From Gracilaria gracilis (lineage: Eukaryota; Rhodophyta; Florideophyceae; Gracilariales; Gracilariaceae): a stretch of 64,000 nt of DNA. Made by a program: the position numbers and the translations under genes. The stretch's first letter is position 1. Each line of letters opens with the position of its first letter. The stretch lies in contig JARGSG010000057.1 in the NCBI GenBank assembly GCA_030374805.1, positions 248,001 to 312,000 on the forward strand, read 5' to 3'. Shown here one piece after another: positions 1 through 11,526 of the stretch. The notes below the pieces were generated by a model. The model saw nothing but the letters and a program-made list of their open reading frames with translations. It did not search any database and was not told the origin of the DNA.

Positions 1-599
1 AGCGCTGCAATGCGCACAAATGACGTGTGTGTGGCGCTCACGCCTAGAACGACTGGTATCAACCAGATGCAGGCTTTGCGGGCGACAAGGAGGACAGGAA
101 ATCCACGAGTGGTTTTCTATTCAAATACGCTACGGGACCGATATCGTAGCACAGTAACAAGCCTTAAATTGTGGCTAAATAACTCTGAAAGCTGAATATG
201 TTGTTTAGTTTTTTGCAGTTTAAGATCATGTTTACTGTGTTAATAAATCACTTATTTCCTCTGTTCTAGCATCTAGATTAAGAGACCGGCAAATCTACTG
301 TACGCCTTATCTCCATATATCGTGGTCAAACCTTTATAACTATCTGTAAATCCATCAGAAAATTAAGATGAATATAGAGATTTGACAGAGCATGCTACTT
401 TGTCATCCAATCAAGTCCTCCCACCTGGCTCGAAACGGAAGCCTTCCCGCCAAATAACACATTGACCTCTTCTACGAAACAGAGAATGTAGGGATCACCT
501 TCCAACAATTCTCATTAACGCCACTTTACATTCTTGTAATCCCTCTTCCGACAAGCTCTTAACAGTGTTGTACTGCATTTTCCAGTTTCATTGCAGTAC
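1..599. other. Intergenic, no gene seen
   Basis: No convincing reading frame or RNA gene. The short open frame at 10-195 has no start context and no recognisable composition. The left end of the Harbinger element that follows should lie in or near this stretch, but I could not find its terminal inverted repeat. Confidence 0.5.
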
Positions 600-605
600 A
601 TTCAT

Positions 606-1561
606 GTCGATCAAAGGAAACAATTTCACCGCAGACGAGGATCTTCGCCTCGCCTGAGCTTGGGTCTCTAGTTCCCAGTCATGCACATATCACAGTGCGG
701 AGACATTTTGGTCGGATGTGGCAAACAAATATAAAGCCAACGGCAGCATTGCAGTTCCTTGCTCTGCACACAGCCACAAATACCGGTGGAAGATACTCAA
801 AAAGACTACTCAGAAGTATTTGGCAGCTATCAAGCTTTATCGTGCGAATATACCATCAGAGAAACAGAAGATGATACAGTTTTGAATGTCATGAAACTGT
901 ACCGAGAGCGCAACAAAGTCACAAAAGAGGGAAAGACACGCCTTGCCTTTGTGTTTAAGTCAATTGAAGCCAGCAAACTACTCGCACAGCCCCCAAAGTT
1001 TTCGAGCGGTATCGGCGGTGGTTCAGCAAATACCTCTCCGGGGTACCGTCCAACAGAAACGCCGGTGCCCATGGAGTCGGAGTTAATTGATAGTCAAACC
1101 GGACCAAACACATCTAGTTTTCAGTCTGGTCGCCAACCGTAAATGTGGAAGCGGACCGGAAATATCGGCATGGATGCGCCTTCTTCCTGCCGCGGAAGCT
1201 AAGGCACACAAATTAGCGAGACCGATTGAACGGTGTGTCGGCTGTTATCAAGAAGAGCACACAAGATCGTGTGTTTGCGGCTTCGGTTGAGCTTCGCTCC
1301 AAGATACTTTGCCGTGAAAGTCTCGGTTCTGAAGAGTTAAGTAAGCGTTTGGATGCTCTATTTGCGGACGCAGCATCTATGGGACGCTATGCGCCACAGG
1401 AAGTCAACAGTAAAGCTGTTAAGGACGCGGAATTAGAATCAAACAAAGAACAAAAAATTGGTGTCGATTTGGGTACGGTGTCTTTCGATGGCGATAATGC
1501 TGCGAGGGAGGCCCTCAAAGACATGGGTACCACCCTTGCGGTCACGAAGACGGGCCACTAA
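606..1561 (+). pseudogene. Myb/SANT-like Harbinger accessory protein, broken
   Basis: An ATG at 606 opens a frame beginning MSIKGNNFTADEDLRLA, then FWSDVANKYKANGS and HKYRWKILKKTTQKYLAAIKL. This is the spacing of a Myb/SANT or trihelix domain (aromatic residues in three helices) seen in PIF/Harbinger partner proteins. Downstream, in other frames, come MKLYRERNKVTKEGKTRLAF and, at 1226-1561, a helical region (SAVIKKSTQDRVFAASVELR) resembling the NAM-associated C-terminal domain. There is an in-frame stop right after DEDLRLA and at least two frame changes. In active elements this protein binds transposon ends and brings the transposase into the nucleus. The domain assignment is by pattern; the broken state is directly visible. 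Confidence 0.5.
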
Positions 1562-1631
1562 AGCTCTATTCTCTCGCTTCGTACGCAGTTCGCTTGAGTT
1601 CTACTGATTCAAAGCCTTCAGCCCTTGGCTG

Positions 1632-1723
1632 CCGTGGCACGGGCAAAATCCTTCACTCGCTCGCTTCCTCCCTCGCTTCGCTCGGTCGTCGCTACATCGC
1701 AGCGTACTTTGCCCGTGCCACGG
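1632..1723. repeat. Perfect 16-bp inverted repeat with 60-nt loop
   Basis: CCGTGGCACGGGCAAA at 1632-1647 is exactly mirrored by its reverse complement at 1708-1723. The loop contains CCCTCGCTTCGCTCGG (1670-1685), an exact 16-mer also found at 47722-47737. It could be a small foldback element or a MITE remnant lying between the two Harbinger genes. Confidence 0.7.
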
Positions 1724-2391
1724 AAGCCAGGCACTGAAGGAAGTGCAAGACGTAAACCAGGTGTTATTAAACGACATTCGTATATCGTGTGCTTTACCTA
1801 TTTCTACCACCGCGCTCGTTCCATAGGTGATTCGTGAGTTCCTTGCATAGGTTGTGATGACTAGCACAATTAGTGACGAGAGCGTCTTGTTCTCACAAAC
1901 TAAGCAAGCCATTGGCGCTCTGAGCATCATGGTTTCCAACATTTTCGCCTCCGTTCACACTCTCCGTGATGTAGTGCAATGGAATCCCCCTCTCTGATGG
2001 GTGCATAGTAGATTAATTACTTAGTTAGTTCGCACACGGGTGCAACTTGGAGATGCCCACGTGTAGGGCTATGACAGCTGTCGAGTCACCCCAATGGGCC
2101 CCCTTTGTGGGTAGACTGTTCATTCTTTTCGATACTTGGCTACTGCCTTCGGAGATGTACTTAAGCACCTCATGTTGGGCAGAGCTCACAGTGGTAAACT
2201 CTAAGCACCCCCTAGCCGATTCTTCAACGTTCAGTTTCCCATAGGGTCGTTCTGCCGCCGCTACTGGTGCTGCACGCCTGTCTCGTGCCCCATTATCATC
2301 GTCGCTGCACGCTCCTTCGTTTCCGCTTGTGTGCTGTGCATAGTATCCCTATTTATTGGGCATTGTCGATATTCACTCGCGTGAGTGTACT

Positions 2392-3329
2392 TCACATGAC
2401 AGGAAACCAAAGGAATTCATCAACGTCGCCGTCCGAACTGGCAACCTCTCCATGCATTGACATATTCACAATAATATTATGAAAGATAACGCAGGCCTGT
2501 GTGATCATGATGAACCCCGTATTACTCCACTCCGTTTTCACTTGTCTTAGAATTTGGAACCGTTTTTGTAGGCAACCCAAGAGCATTTCGATACCATCCC
2601 GAACAGCTTCCTGCCGCGTAGTCATGTGTTGTTCCTTCTCTGTTAGAAGTGCATGGTTCCGCCCTACAGAGACGGCCCAATCAGGATATTTTCCGTTTAC
2701 TAGAATGTACAAAAGCCATTGGCGTACGATTTCATTAATCAAATAGCTCTCTGGAAGGGATATAGACCTCTTCGATGATAATATATCATTTAGTAAAAGA
2801 CTGCTTTCGAAAACTGTAACATCGTTATTTTCTTCACATGTACCAGCATACAAATGCTAGCAGTACAGACCTGTATCACACAGTGCTTCACAGCTGATTG
2901 TTGTTATTTTTCCGTCTTTTGAGTTATGTTACTGCTCTTCGAAAGCACGTGGACAACTTTTGCATCGTATATGCATACCATTAAGACAACTAATGCAGCC
3001 TAAGAAGCCACTCGCTTCCTACATCTTCACAATCTCTCTTGGTTCTCCCAAATTTGGTTCACGATTTAATAATGTAGGTTAATAGATATCGATACCGCTT
3101 TCGAGAAACATATAAAAGTATTGATACTGAGTTTATGGTGTCATTCTACAAATATCATCGATTTGTAATAAGATAGACGAATATCAACTCTACAAAATGC
3201 AGAGAGTACGTTATGATGCGTAGTGTAATCTAGGCGCGAGAACGCATCATATTGTTGACTGAAAAAAGGTTGGTGTGCAATCAAGTTGTTATGTATCTTC
3301 CAATACCATGGTGTGAAGTTGCGGAACAC
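2392..3329 (-). pseudogene. Harbinger transposase (PF04827-like), broken
   Basis: Read on the minus strand. The N-terminal part (3329-3141) has the family pattern of an aromatic-rich helix followed by FFSQQYDAFSRLDY. The middle (about 3000-2860) has the first catalytic block as LNGMHIRCKSCPRAF, where intact relatives have S-x-D-x-M-H-W, so the first Asp appears changed to Asn. The C-terminal part (2853-2392, 153 aa open) is best preserved: YILVNGKYPDWAVSV, then TRQEAVRDGIEMLLGCLQKR and IMITQACVIFHNIIVNM, all classic PF04827 landmarks. Stops and a frame change separate the parts. The catalytic Asp replacement plus these breaks mean it is not functional. Confidence 0.65.
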
Positions 3330-3399
3330 AATACAAAATTTGGAGGCTGGATACTTAAAAATAGAGGAAAGGTAGTCATTAAATTATGAAAAGGGTCCA

Positions 3400-4040
3400 C
3401 GCCGGATGTTTTTTATTTTTTTGGCTGTCTGCCTACGGATATTTTGTAGCGTCGGTTGTGTGGAACAGTGAACTAGCGCTCGATACGAAGGCAATAATCT
3501 GTTCCTGTTCTTGGTCGAGTTCGGTAAAGCCAAGCATGAAAAGATCGGACAAGAATTTTGATACAGATATTGGGGGACGTTAGAATTGTACTCGGACGAA
3601 TGGAGCTCCCACGTACAGGGTTGTTCAATGAGGAATGAGCAGGTGATGATGGGGCTATATTTAAACACATCTACAGTAGCCATGCTTGTTCATATGTATT
3701 TCTGAAGTGCTGAATTCAGCAATTTAAGATGTACATATACACTCAGCGAAATTTATATATCTCTTTCAGAAATACGTCCGTAAACCAAAACCCGCTTTAA
3801 ATCTACAAATATAAAGAGCACATCACGAAAGCAAGGCGCTGGGACAGTACCTGGAGATATTATTACAATGTCTTGTAGTAGCCACTCTTTATGACTTATA
3901 AAACAAAATACGAAAGTTCTTTATATCACCGAAATTTTATACCATCAGTTCAGTTCAAACTGAAATTGGCGCGCATCTAGAGGCTGTACAGTTCTATAAT
4001 TGTGCAAGGTATCATGGAATGCTCTCCACCTCTATAATCT
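3400..4040. other. Intergenic, no gene seen
   Basis: Short frames on both strands at 3384-3683 overlap each other and carry no recognisable domain or signal peptide. The left end of the Tc1/mariner element should fall near 3950-4040. Confidence 0.45.
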
Positions 4041-4069
4041 AAACCTTAAATTCCTCCATCGTTCCAATT

Positions 4070-5031
4070 ATGTCTCGAGGAAAAGTCTTATCAGCCGTTG
4101 AAAAGGCACAAATCATAGCTCACAATTGCCACGGAATGAGTGACACAGAAATTGCGAAAGTCATTGGACGACACCGCACAACTGTGCAGCAGTTTCTGAT
4201 GCGCCCAAAACCTTGCCAGAAGAAGAAATGGAAGCCGAGGAGCAAGAAGATTACTGATACTAGTAAAAGAGCCATCATCCGAGATGTAATACTGCGTCAG
4301 TCTTCTGCATCCTAAGTACAGAAAAAATATGGTTTCGATATAGGAGTTTGTCCCGTTCAACAGATCGTAAGAGAAGTTCCGTACTTGAAGTACAAGAGAA
4401 TGAAGAAAGGAATTTATATGACGCAGAAACAAGAAAACAAATCGTATAAAATGGGCGAAGGAATAGCTTGCATGGGGTGCAGTTGATTGGAAAAGAGTCA
4501 TCTTCTCCGACGAAAAGAAGTTTAACTTAGATGGTCCTGATGGTCTGGCACACTACTGGCATGATCTGAGAAAGCAACCGGAAGTTTTTTCGCAACGTCA
4601 GCAAGGGGGAAATCTGTTATGGTTTGGGCTGCTATTTCTTACTATGGGCGTGGTAATATCGTAGCGCTTAATGGTAATTTGAACGCTACATTGTATATCA
4701 AGACTCTATCTAGTGATCTTTTACCCTTTGCAGCGGTGGCAGTAGGTGATAACTGGGTGTTTATGCACGATAGAGCTAGTGCCCATCGTGCAAATGCTAC
4801 AAAAAAAGTGGCTTCAGGACAATCAGGTGGAGGTTGTAGACTGGCCAGCGAAGAGCCCAGACAACAATGTTATCGAAAATGTCTGGCCTTGGCTGGCTAG
4901 GAAGGTCTATGAAGGTCATAGGCAGTTCCACACTGTAGAGGAACTGGCCAATCGTGTTGGTGATATATGGGAAAGCATCCCCTTCGAAATGTTGGAAAAT
5001 CTCTACGAGTCTATTCCACAGCGTCTAATAG
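4070..5031 (+). pseudogene. Tc1-like transposase, broken and interrupted
   Basis: The N-terminus (MSRGKVLSAVEKAQIIAHNC, then GMSDTEIAKVIGRHRTTVQQF) is a helix-turn-helix DNA-binding domain. An in-frame TAA at about 4313 ends it. The DDE domain follows in shifting frames: DWKRVIFSDEKKFNLDGPDG (first Asp), VMVWAAISYYGRGNIV, WVFMHDRASAHRANATKK (second Asp) and DWPAKSPDNNVIENVW (final Glu). All three catalytic positions survive, but there is a frame change near 4610, another in an A-run near 4800, and the C-terminus has been moved 6.7 kb away by the MULE. The gene cannot be functional. Similarity to metazoan and fungal Tc1 transposases is clear by motif. Confidence 0.8.
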
Positions 5032-5280
5032 GGCCGGCGGCGAATCTACGCACCGTAGATACTGTAAAATCGCCTCCCCAGAACCTCCACTTCTATGTAA
5101 AGGTTCTCAACAGAACCTCCACTTCAAAGAGGAGGTTCTCCATATCCCCCGCGGCCATTGCCAACCCGCCAAGTTGCCGGAGCACCCATTTTAAAGATCC
5201 TCATTGGCCTGGTCTTCTTCTGTGACCTATACCCCACCTCCAACCTCGTGACAACTTTACCCCCGCACCTTTGCGCCTCT
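5032..5280 (+). repeat. MULE left terminal inverted repeat
   Basis: Matches the reverse complement of 11527-11769 over roughly 250 bp with scattered mismatches. Inside it AGAACCTCCACTT occurs twice, and the second copy folds back on AGGAGGTTCT, so the repeat carries its own small hairpin near 5115-5140. The ATG proposed for the protease gene (5401) lies just beyond this repeat. Confidence 0.85.
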
Positions 5281-5400
5281 CTCTCTCTGTGCGCTATCTT
5301 TGCGCGCGCTTTTTCAAGTATCAGTTGGGTGGCGGAGCGCTACATTGAGAGCATTAAGGACCCTTCGTTCTCAACTTTCATCTCCGCTTTCTGTATCAAA

Positions 5401-6610
5401 ATGGTTACTATTCCCGAAGAACACGATCCGTCAGTAAATTATCCGCCGCAAGACTTGCTAGACACAATGGTGTACAACTTCAGCGATCCTCGCAATGAGG
5501 ACTCCAGCGATGAGGTTGACGACAATTTTTTGCCCCGCAAGACATTGGAGAAGCTACAACAAGCTACTCATTCTGGCGAGCGTGATCTAACGAATGAAGA
5601 GGTGCGGAAGATCCGAGCTACGCTAAAATCTGTTTCTTGTTCTCTTCGTTTCGTCGCGGCAAAAACTTCGATTGTTTTCGGACGAACGGAGCTCAAACAC
5701 CTCCATGAGCTGAAAGGCTTACGGTTTTATATAATCACGGAAAATAATAGTGCTGTAGACTCGAAAGGTCATGTGGGTCCTACATTGCAGTCTTTCTCGA
5801 AGAAGAATGGATGGTTCTGTAACGTCATGTTGGATGCTGGCATAATGGAGCTCGAGCCCAAGCAAGGTGTAGTTCTCATAACAGCGGAAACGGGATGCCA
5901 TTTGGGTGCAAATGCAAAATGTGTACGCTGGCAAGTCGCCTCAATCGAGAGTTGAGATACTGAATCGCTTTACAAGTACCTTCACCAGGAAACTATACAT
6001 GAGCCCGACTGATATTCATACTGTTGTCGTTCCAATCAACATTAACAGCAATCACTGGGGCGCTTGTGTCGCTGAACAGGTAGAGGGCGAGAATTGGCGT
6101 GTTTATTGGGGTGATAGCTTGCGTACGGAGAGCCCTAATAAGTGTCGGGAGCTCATTACTGCAGTGATAGACCACTCTCTTCCGGGAAAGAGAAAGTGGA
6201 CTCACGAGACGCAGAACTACATGCTGGACGTTCTAGGATATTGTGTGCAGAATGACGCGCATTGCTGCGGTGCATACGTCATATCGATGATGTCCCATTT
6301 CGCTCGGACTCTTGGAGTCATGCCGAATCTCCGTTATATGCCCGGTCATGCCCCAGATCTTACGGAGCAGTATAGATGGGCATGGATCAAGGCTCGTGTG
6401 GCTACGGTTATGGCTGTATCCAATCTGTTGCCTGTATCAGACCAGATGGCAGTGCTTCAGATACAGAAGAAGCGGCTGGAGGGTATCTACGCCACGCGCC
6501 ATGAGAAACGGGTGGGGGAGGGAAGGGGGCGCTCCAAAGAAAAGAACACTCCATATAAACGAGCAACGAGCAGGTGTTCGAGAGAAAGGGTGGATGGGTT
6601 TACGGGATAG
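5401..6610 (+). pseudogene. Ulp1-type (C48) cysteine protease in the MULE
   Basis: The frame from ATG 5401 begins MVTIPEEHDPSVNYPPQDLL, has an acidic N-terminus, then a region like the Ulp1 catalytic domain entry (GWFCNVMLDAGIMELEPKQG). It closes with a stop after 5950; the catalytic part continues in the frame that is open from 5906: INSNHWGACVAEQVEGENWR (catalytic His), VYWGDSL (Asp) and QNDAHCCGAYVISMMSHFAR (Gln and catalytic Cys), a full His-Asp-Gln-Cys set. Ulp1/SENP enzymes cut SUMO from proteins; copies carried inside MULEs are known in plants (Kaonashi-type elements). An overlap of the two frames at 5906-5955 suggests one frameshift, or less likely a splice that I did not identify. 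Confidence 0.7.
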
Positions 6611-6724
6611 AAACGAGTGTTGCCATGAGAAGAGAGAGGGCGAGGATCTTGGGGATGGTACAGAGTCGCAGGATCTTGATCCCATACAAGAGAGCAAGAA
6701 AGAGGTTCTGCAAAGGATTCATAA

Positions 6725-7285
6725 GTGGGGGAGCCGTTGGTGGAGAGCTCTGGGAAAGAGGATGAAGAGAACTCAAGCACGTGGAAGATGGTTCATATGC
6801 CGAAGTATATTTATGAACTCTGTGCTTCTGAAGGTTATCAATATGGCGTTCAGTACTGCAAGAAAATGCGAAGATCGAAGAAGTTTGGCATGAACATCCG
6901 AATGAGATGTCTGAGGTATAAATGTGCTGCCCCTGGCACTGGATGCAAAGCCAATTTCATGGCGAAAGCACTGCGTGACGAGACGGGATGGTTATCTACG
7001 GGCAAGAATGTGCACAACCACGAACGCCTTGGTAGTGGGGAGCGAGGTGGTGCAAAGCGCAGGAGTGAGATTGTTCAAGCAGCGATCAGCAAGAATCCTC
7101 GCGGCTACATGCGTATTCCCCATATCAATTTCACTCCACCATCACAGGGGAGGAGAAGTGGCTCAGGAGAGGAATGTGATAAAAAAGACTTCATGGACTG
7201 CTTCCCACCGCGCCCTTCTGGAGTCACCCATATCGCTCATGCGAACCAATGTGATGGCGAGTACATGCGTAGTCAAGTACGCTAG
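6725..7285 (+). pseudogene. FAR1/FLYWCH-like zinc-finger segment of the MULE
   Basis: Open for 186 aa. MHMPKYIYELCASEGYQYGV leads to KKMRRSKKFGMNIRMRC, then CAAPGTGCKANFMAKAL and STGKNVHNHERL. The C..C..H.H layout matches the WRKY-GCM1/FLYWCH-like finger at the N-terminus of FAR1-type MULE transposases. It is in the same reading frame as the next segment and separated from it by a TAG at 7283, so it is most likely part of one original transposase gene. The gap from 6611 to 6725 has several stops in this frame, which suggests that the protease is a separate gene. Confidence 0.5.
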
Positions 7286-7402
7286 GCATGGCAAGGGCAG
7301 AAAGACAACCATCAGGGCACCCATGAAATCATCTACGTAAGTGATGATAGTAGGGGAGGATCTTTTGATTGCGAGGTAGTATATGCTGCACAACCCGCAT
7401 CG

Positions 7403-10203
7403 GTGGGTGGGAACCCAACCTCCCAAGATAGTTTCGTTGTCGATGTAACGGAATTAGCAAGGAAGGATGAAGATCCTCCACCAGTTTCCATCGTGTGTCC
7501 ATCCGCGGATTATTACGAGGGGGGCGAAGGTTATGGTAGGGAGGTTAAAGATGATGCGTGTTCTGAACAATTTACAAAATCTACGGCATCTAGTACTACA
7601 CAGACAAGGTATAGCAGCCCTGTTTGCGATGAGTACCCCCCTCATGAATGTATTCGCCGTGGTTTGGTGGCCTATTTAAAACAAATGGATGCAACTGCTC
7701 ACAGCGAGGTCCTACAACAACTTCAGTACATCTCGGAATACTTTGGCTTCAAATTATATATTTGCGACTCTAAATATAGAGTGGATGAAGATGGGAGGAA
7801 GGTTTTGCTCCGAGGATACTTGAAATGCTCCTTGATGTACGAGGAGCACACGAAGTGTCCCTATAGTTTCAAGGTTCGAAGGGTACGCGTGTCTAATGAC
7901 GGGGAGTCGCAGTGTGTTTTCTCTCCCCAATTCGCAAAGGCTCATCATAACCATACTGCCCAGATCACCGCCCTACGCCGTAAGCTTGCCCCCAATATGG
8001 AAAGGGAAGCTAGCCATCGGCGAAACACGTTGCATCTACAGTACAATGTGGTACTGCGGCAGATGGCGGACAAATATGGTGTGCTTGTAGACAGGGAGAG
8101 GTTTTGAAAGAGGTTGAAATACATATCGGATACTCAGTATCCCAAAGAGAAGGAATGCTCGAGGCTGTACCAGAACCTCATAGCCCTTCAAGCCAAGAAC
8201 CCGAGAAACAAGGTGTACCGCCGCCCTGATGGCAAGGACGGGCTTCAGTATGTGGCGTGGTGTCTAGAGCGGTGGCCAGTGGATTATGAACGTTATGGAA
8301 TCGTTCCAGGTATCTCCGTAGACTGCAAAGCGATAGCAAATCGCTTCAATTTGCCTCTCATCAGTTTTAATGGACGTGATAATGATGGGAACTTAACGAC
8401 GGTGTTCATGGGCTACATTGGAGACGAGAGCAGTACCAGCTTTGGGTGGGTATTGGAGAAGTTTAAAGATTGTATGCGCATTTCGCCATCATCTTTTACA
8501 GTGGATCAGTGCAAGGCACTTATTGGAGCTATTCGCCAAGTGTTCCCTCTATCATACATACAACTCGATGAATGGCATTTGAACCAAAACTAGGGTTCGA
8601 ATGTCCAATGCTGGTGCAATACGATACGGAGGAACGACCTGGTGAAAGATATGGGGGTGGACCTGCATGTCCTACGACGAAGTACCAGTATGGACCACTT
8701 TCAAGAGCGCAGAAATCTCTTCGAGCAACGATACTTTTACCTGTTCGGTACATTCATACCGCAATTGTATAAGTTTTTATACAGGGACAATCCGTCAATG
8801 TTGGTGAGGTACTTAAAGGACATGAACCTACCACATAGGTTCTTTTCCCAGGGCTCCGGCTACTGTGAGGCCTCCCACTCCCGGTACCGTCACTATATTC
8901 TCCGCAATCACGTTCCCTTCTCGGAGGTCCCCAATGCCATGCTCTCCATCACTGAGCGACTGTGGCAAGAACGAGGACAGAGAGCCTCTATGCGCGACAC
9001 TGCTCTTAGAAACCGTCTCCACTCTTCCGGCCTGCCAATGTCGTTGGATGCAGCCACGAATGTGGTAGAAGAGTATACCAGCTATAGCATCATGAAATTT
9101 CTCGAGCGACGTCTGGCATATTCCGGGCGCTACGTCGTGACGAATGCTATAGTCCTCCAATCGCGGAATACCCCATTCAACTACGACATCAATGTCCACG
9201 ACCTCCAGATCTCTACCGACCAACCTCTCGTGGTCTTTTCTCTTGAATGGCTAGGAAGGGGGGAGAATGATGAAAACCCGCAACAAAACGAAAGAAGACC
9301 ATACACGTTGTACTTGCACAGACGCACATCTGCATTGGAGACCGTGTCAGGCAAGTGCAGCTGTCAAAACTTGACAGCATGGGTATTCCTTGCCCCCACC
9401 TCACCCGCCTTTTTGTAGTCTTCCGGGAGGTGCGTAACCAGTGGCCTGAAATTGGAGCCCTACTTCCAGCAACGGTACGCATCACCAATTTCTGGCATCC
9501 CTACTGGAGCCGCTCGACGGAGCATTGGACCCTCCAGGATATACTGCGAACAAGGCAGGACCTATCAAGGAACCATGAAGAGGTACCGCTGTATGGACCT
9601 CCTTCAACCAAACCAGTGCCAGCAGTGACCCATCTCGACTTTACCGAAGGTGCTCATAACGGTATATCGAGTCTGAGGCAGCAACGAGCACAAGAGGTTT
9701 CCATATATCCATCTTACTCCGATGGAAAACCCCTATACGACCAAATACACCGCGTAGCCCAGAGCTATGGCAGCGTTGCGCTCACAAACGTCCAGCAATA
9801 CCTCGAAGAAGGATTGCGTCAGTTGAACGCCAGTCGATATCCAAGCAACCCGACGCAGCTTATTCCGGCGCCATCTCAGGTCCCAGATCTCCCAAACACG
9901 GTGTCTACCGCCAACGTCATACCCCCCCTTATCAATGCCAACGCTGGTTTAGGATCACGAGCCCGAAATAGAAAGCGCTCTTTTCTCGAGAGGGGCGGTT
10001 CAAAGCGCCAACGGGTACGCGGAGCTTTTCAGAGCTCAGGCACACCAACGACGCAGTTACGTCGTAAGACTTCTCCCCTTGGTACGGCTTCTTCAGCAGC
10101 TACCCATACCTTAAATCCGTCCCAAGCAATCGAAAGAGCAATTACGGTGGTGGATCATCCTGATAACCAGTATGGAAACAACGTAGAGCATAGTGGTTCA
10201 TAA
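7403..10203 (+). pseudogene. MULE transposase, broken
   Basis: The segment 7403-8107 holds a second zinc-finger-like unit (RGYLKCSLMYEEHTKCPYSF ... AHHNHTAQI). After an in-frame TGA (8105) comes the DDE core: GISVDCKAIANRFNLPLISF (first Asp), GRDNDGNLTTVFMGYIGDES, SFTVDQCKALIGAIRQVFP (second Asp) and YIQLDEWHLNQN. A TAG follows at 8591, then the helical insertion domain (8642-9350). The SWIM zinc finger (GKCSCQ, then LDSMGIPCPHL) spans a frame change near 9360-9380, and a Ser/Pro/Arg-rich tail closes at 10203. So the same frame holds from 6725 to about 9370 except for three stops, with one frameshift after. This is a fairly recently killed copy. Confidence 0.75.
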
Positions 10204-10339
10204 GTTAGTAGTCAATCCTTTTCTGTAGAGAATAAAAACCTCACAGAGTGTAACGTACCGATGATTGTGGTAAAGGCTTGAGAAAGAGCTTCCTGGACGA
10301 CGTACCGGCGTAATGACCAGTAAGCAATACGAAGGATAC

Positions 10340-11510
10340 GCGCGAGGTGAAGATGGCGTACGGTAGCGGCGACAGAGTGAGCGATGTGCATGCCGATAAT
10401 TACAGCCGGGAGCATGCGAGATACGCGCGGTGTTCGGCTAGCAGCGAGCGAGCAGCAGCGAAAAGGGGATACCAATATCCATGGTGGCAGCCGACGGGAA
10501 TCAGCGTCGAGAGGAGAGCAATGTGGCTGGCATCGGTAAACGGGCGGCAGCGGCGAAAGGGAAGCAATGTGCGTGGCGATCAAGGGGCGGCAGGGACGTG
10601 GGCTAAAGTATGCGTGGCGTGGAGAAGGCGTTAGTGGTGGGAGGCTATCAATGTGAGTAGCGTCCAACGGGTGGCACTGGCGGGTGGCGGGCAATGTGCG
10701 TAAGGGCAGTTGTTGAGTGACAGGGACGAAAGGATGCTGTATGTTTCGCGGCAGCAGCTGAAGGGTGCAATTTACGAGAGAACAACGTCGATAGAGTGCA
10801 ATGTGCAAACAGCTGTTGCTGGAAGGCAATATACGAGGTGGCAACAGTAAGAGAGTGCAATGTGTCGGCCTACAGCGGCTGAAAACTGCAGCGTTGGAGA
10901 TATCGGCGGCGGAACGTGGCGGTATATAAAGCGGGAGCGGTTGGAAGGGGCGGTGTGAAAGGCGGCAGCGGCAGAAAGCTGCAATGTGCTAGGCAGCGGA
11001 TTGTACGCGGCAGCGCGGGCGGGCAAGAAAGTTTGTCGCTAAGAGTATTGAGCGGCAGCGACAGAGACAATGAGATTTGCACGGCGGTCTGGCAAGAGAG
11101 AGTTTTGTGATAAAGCTGCTGTTGTACAGCAGCTGCAAGCGCCGTGTGATGCGCGCGGGGATGTTTTGTGGTGCACTGGTGCGCAACTAGCGGGGAAGAA
11201 GCGCGACAGAGAGAACTAACTGCAAGTGAAAGAGCGCGACAAAAGGCGGTAGTTGTCGGTAACTGAGCGCAATAAAGGCCGGCAGCTGCCGGTGAAGAAG
11301 CGCGAAGAAAGATAACAGTTGCTTGTGAGGATGCGGGATCGAGGGCGGCAGCTATTGGTAAGGGATCCAGACAGAAAGGCGGCAGTGGCAGGTAATGGAG
11401 CGAGACGAAGGTTAACAGCCACCAGTGATACAGAGAAAAAAGTTGGCCAAGCTTTGCGGCATGCAGAATAGTGCGCGCTTTTTTCAAATTGTATTGAGGT
11501 AAAAGCAAAA
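10340..11510. repeat. GC-rich degenerate repeat block in the MULE
   Basis: About 1.2 kb built from loosely repeated GCGGCAGCGG-like and GCAATGTG-like words every 40-70 bp (for example near 10519, 10567, 10694, 10797, 10857 and 10982). Long open frames on the - strand here (10212-10844, 10870-11643) are products of this composition and of the terminal repeat, not genes. Such subterminal repeats often hold transposase-binding sites. Confidence 0.55.
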
Positions 11511-11526
11511 GTTGGTGAGAGAAAGA

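Larger units (their letters stand above)
600..3400. mobile_element. Decayed PIF/Harbinger element (PF04827 lineage)
   Basis: The two genes typical of PIF/Harbinger elements lie together: a Myb/SANT-like protein with a NAM-associated C-terminus on the + strand (606-1561) and a DDE transposase of the plant-transposon-protein family (PF04827) on the - strand (2392-3329). They are convergent. Both are broken by stops and frame changes, so the copy is dead. I could not define terminal inverted repeats or a 3-bp target duplication, so the outer limits are approximate. A separate Harbinger lineage, with a different transposase type, is at 14.7-18.4 kb. Confidence 0.6.
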
